Shown here: positions 63,578 through 64,000 of the stretch, in pieces
How positions within the stretch are numbered: position 1 is the stretch's first letter
How the letters are laid out: every line of letters starts with the position of its first letter
Assembly: GCF_006438965.1 (NCBI RefSeq)
Contig: NZ_RCZM01000004.1
Span: 248,001-312,000, forward strand
DNA from: Pedococcus bigeumensis
Lineage (GTDB): Bacteria > Actinomycetota > Actinomycetes > Actinomycetales > Dermatophilaceae
Reading direction: 5' to 3'
DNA length: 64,000 nt
Translations under genes and position numbers: made by a program
Notes under the pieces: model-generated
The model's input: only the letters and a program-made list of their open reading frames with translations
Told to the model about the DNA's origin: nothing
The model's database searches: none

Positions 63578-63583
63578 TAGGCT
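63578..63583 (+). promoter_or_regulatory. -10 element directly before leuB
   Basis: TAGGCT ends 7 nt before the leuB ATG. GGAG within those 7 nt could also act as a ribosome binding site for a longer transcript. Confidence 0.5.
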
Positions 63584-63590
63584 GGAGAAC

Positions 63591-64000
63591 ATGGCTTCCG
63601 AGAGCACTGGCAACGACACCGTCAACCTCGCCGTCATCGGCGGCGACGGGATCGGTCCAGAGGTCGTGGCCGAGGGGATCAAGGCCCTCGAGACCGTCAC
63701 GGCAGGCACCGGCACCAAGTTCCACACGACGGAGTACGACCTCGGCGCGCGTCGCTGGCACGCCACCGGCGAGACGCTGCCGGACTCGGTCCTGGAGGAG
63801 CTGCGCGGCCACGACGCGATCCTCCTCGGGGCGATCGGCGACCCGACCGTGCCCAGCGGTGTCCTCGAGCGCGGCGTGCTGCTGCCGCTGCGCTTCGCCC
63901 TCGAGCAGTACGTCAACCTGCGTCCCGCGAAGCTCTACCCCGGGGTGCTGAGCCCGCTGGCTGTCGAGCGGGTCGCCCCCGACGGCATCGACTTCGTGGT
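63591..64000 (+). CDS. leuB: 3-isopropylmalate dehydrogenase (3' truncated by window)
   Basis: LeuB oxidatively decarboxylates 3-isopropylmalate in leucine synthesis. The first 136 residues are visible. The NAD/substrate N-terminus reads [21 protein letters not shown]. The block [44 protein letters not shown] carries the Arg residues that bind the malate carboxylate. The frame stays open to the window edge. It is preceded by an attenuator-like leader. Confidence 0.93.
   Translation, partial: MASESTGNDTVNLAVIGGDGIGPEVVAEGIKALETVTAGTGTKFHTTEYDLGARRWHATGETLPDSVLEELRGHDAILLGAIGDPTVPSGVLERGVLLPLRFALEQYVNLRPAKLYPGVLSPLAVERVAPDGIDFV

Overview
The window is GC-rich (about 70%) chromosomal DNA of an actinobacterium. 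Several features point to Micrococcales, and the overall gene set looks like the Intrasporangiaceae (Janibacter/Tetrasphaera/Phycicoccus/Terrabacter type): an atp operon between wecA and a DUF2550 gene, NucS instead of MutS/MutL repair, MurA with Asp in place of the fosfomycin-target Cys, and many leaderless mRNAs. The family placement is inference. No tRNA, rRNA, CRISPR array, prophage or insertion sequence was seen.

Layout. 1-10.9 kb: the 3' part of wecA, a GNAT gene on the minus strand, then the F-type ATP synthase operon atpI-atpZ-atpBEFHAGDC with a perfect CRP/GlxR-type palindrome upstream, followed by DUF2550 and a convergent cobalamin adenosyltransferase. 11-15 kb: murA, a STAS protein and a B12-dependent MeaA/ethylmalonyl-CoA mutase. 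15-24 kb: an N-acetylglucosamine island (nagA, a DUF5107 protein, ngcEFG transporter, a SIS-domain deaminase/isomerase and its DeoR regulator). It contains putative operators and a relic of a second SIS gene fused by overlap to nagA. 24-35 kb: histidine phosphatase, nucS, a tandem-duplicated hydroxyacyl-CoA dehydrogenase, a SigE-type sigma factor with a membrane partner, an AI-2E family protein, crotonyl-CoA carboxylase/reductase, a methyltransferase and methylmalonyl-CoA epimerase. 35-39 kb: gatCAB and a DUF937 protein. 39-53 kb: accessory genes (a phospholipase A2-like/alpha-beta-hydrolase fusion, a two-component system, a PQQ sugar dehydrogenase, a GH16 protein, a BNR-repeat + MoaD-like pair, cds1, a TetR/ABC-like/YhgE-Pip cluster, SixA-like phosphatase). 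53-64 kb: amino-acid biosynthesis (ilvD, M48 protease, ilvB-ilvN-ilvC, serA, leuB) with attenuator-like leaders before ilvB and leuB.

How genes connect. MeaA, the duplicated dehydrogenase, Ccr, the epimerase and the cobalamin adenosyltransferase are scattered over 25 kb but together cover much of the ethylmalonyl-CoA route, in which Ccr and the mutase are the diagnostic enzymes. The ngc/nag genes import GlcNAc or chitobiose, deacetylate GlcNAc-6-P and feed it to glycolysis. ilvB-N-C-D and leuB make branched-chain amino acids.

Non-coding signals are the most unusual part. The octamer GTATGCCG/CGGCATAC occurs 41 times by my count, against about 2 expected. Two copies of a compound palindromic intergenic repeat are present. 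At least a dozen genes have a TAnnnT box 6-8 nt before the start codon (leaderless mRNAs). A leaderless 15-codon leader peptide rich in rare Val/Ile/Leu codons precedes leuB.
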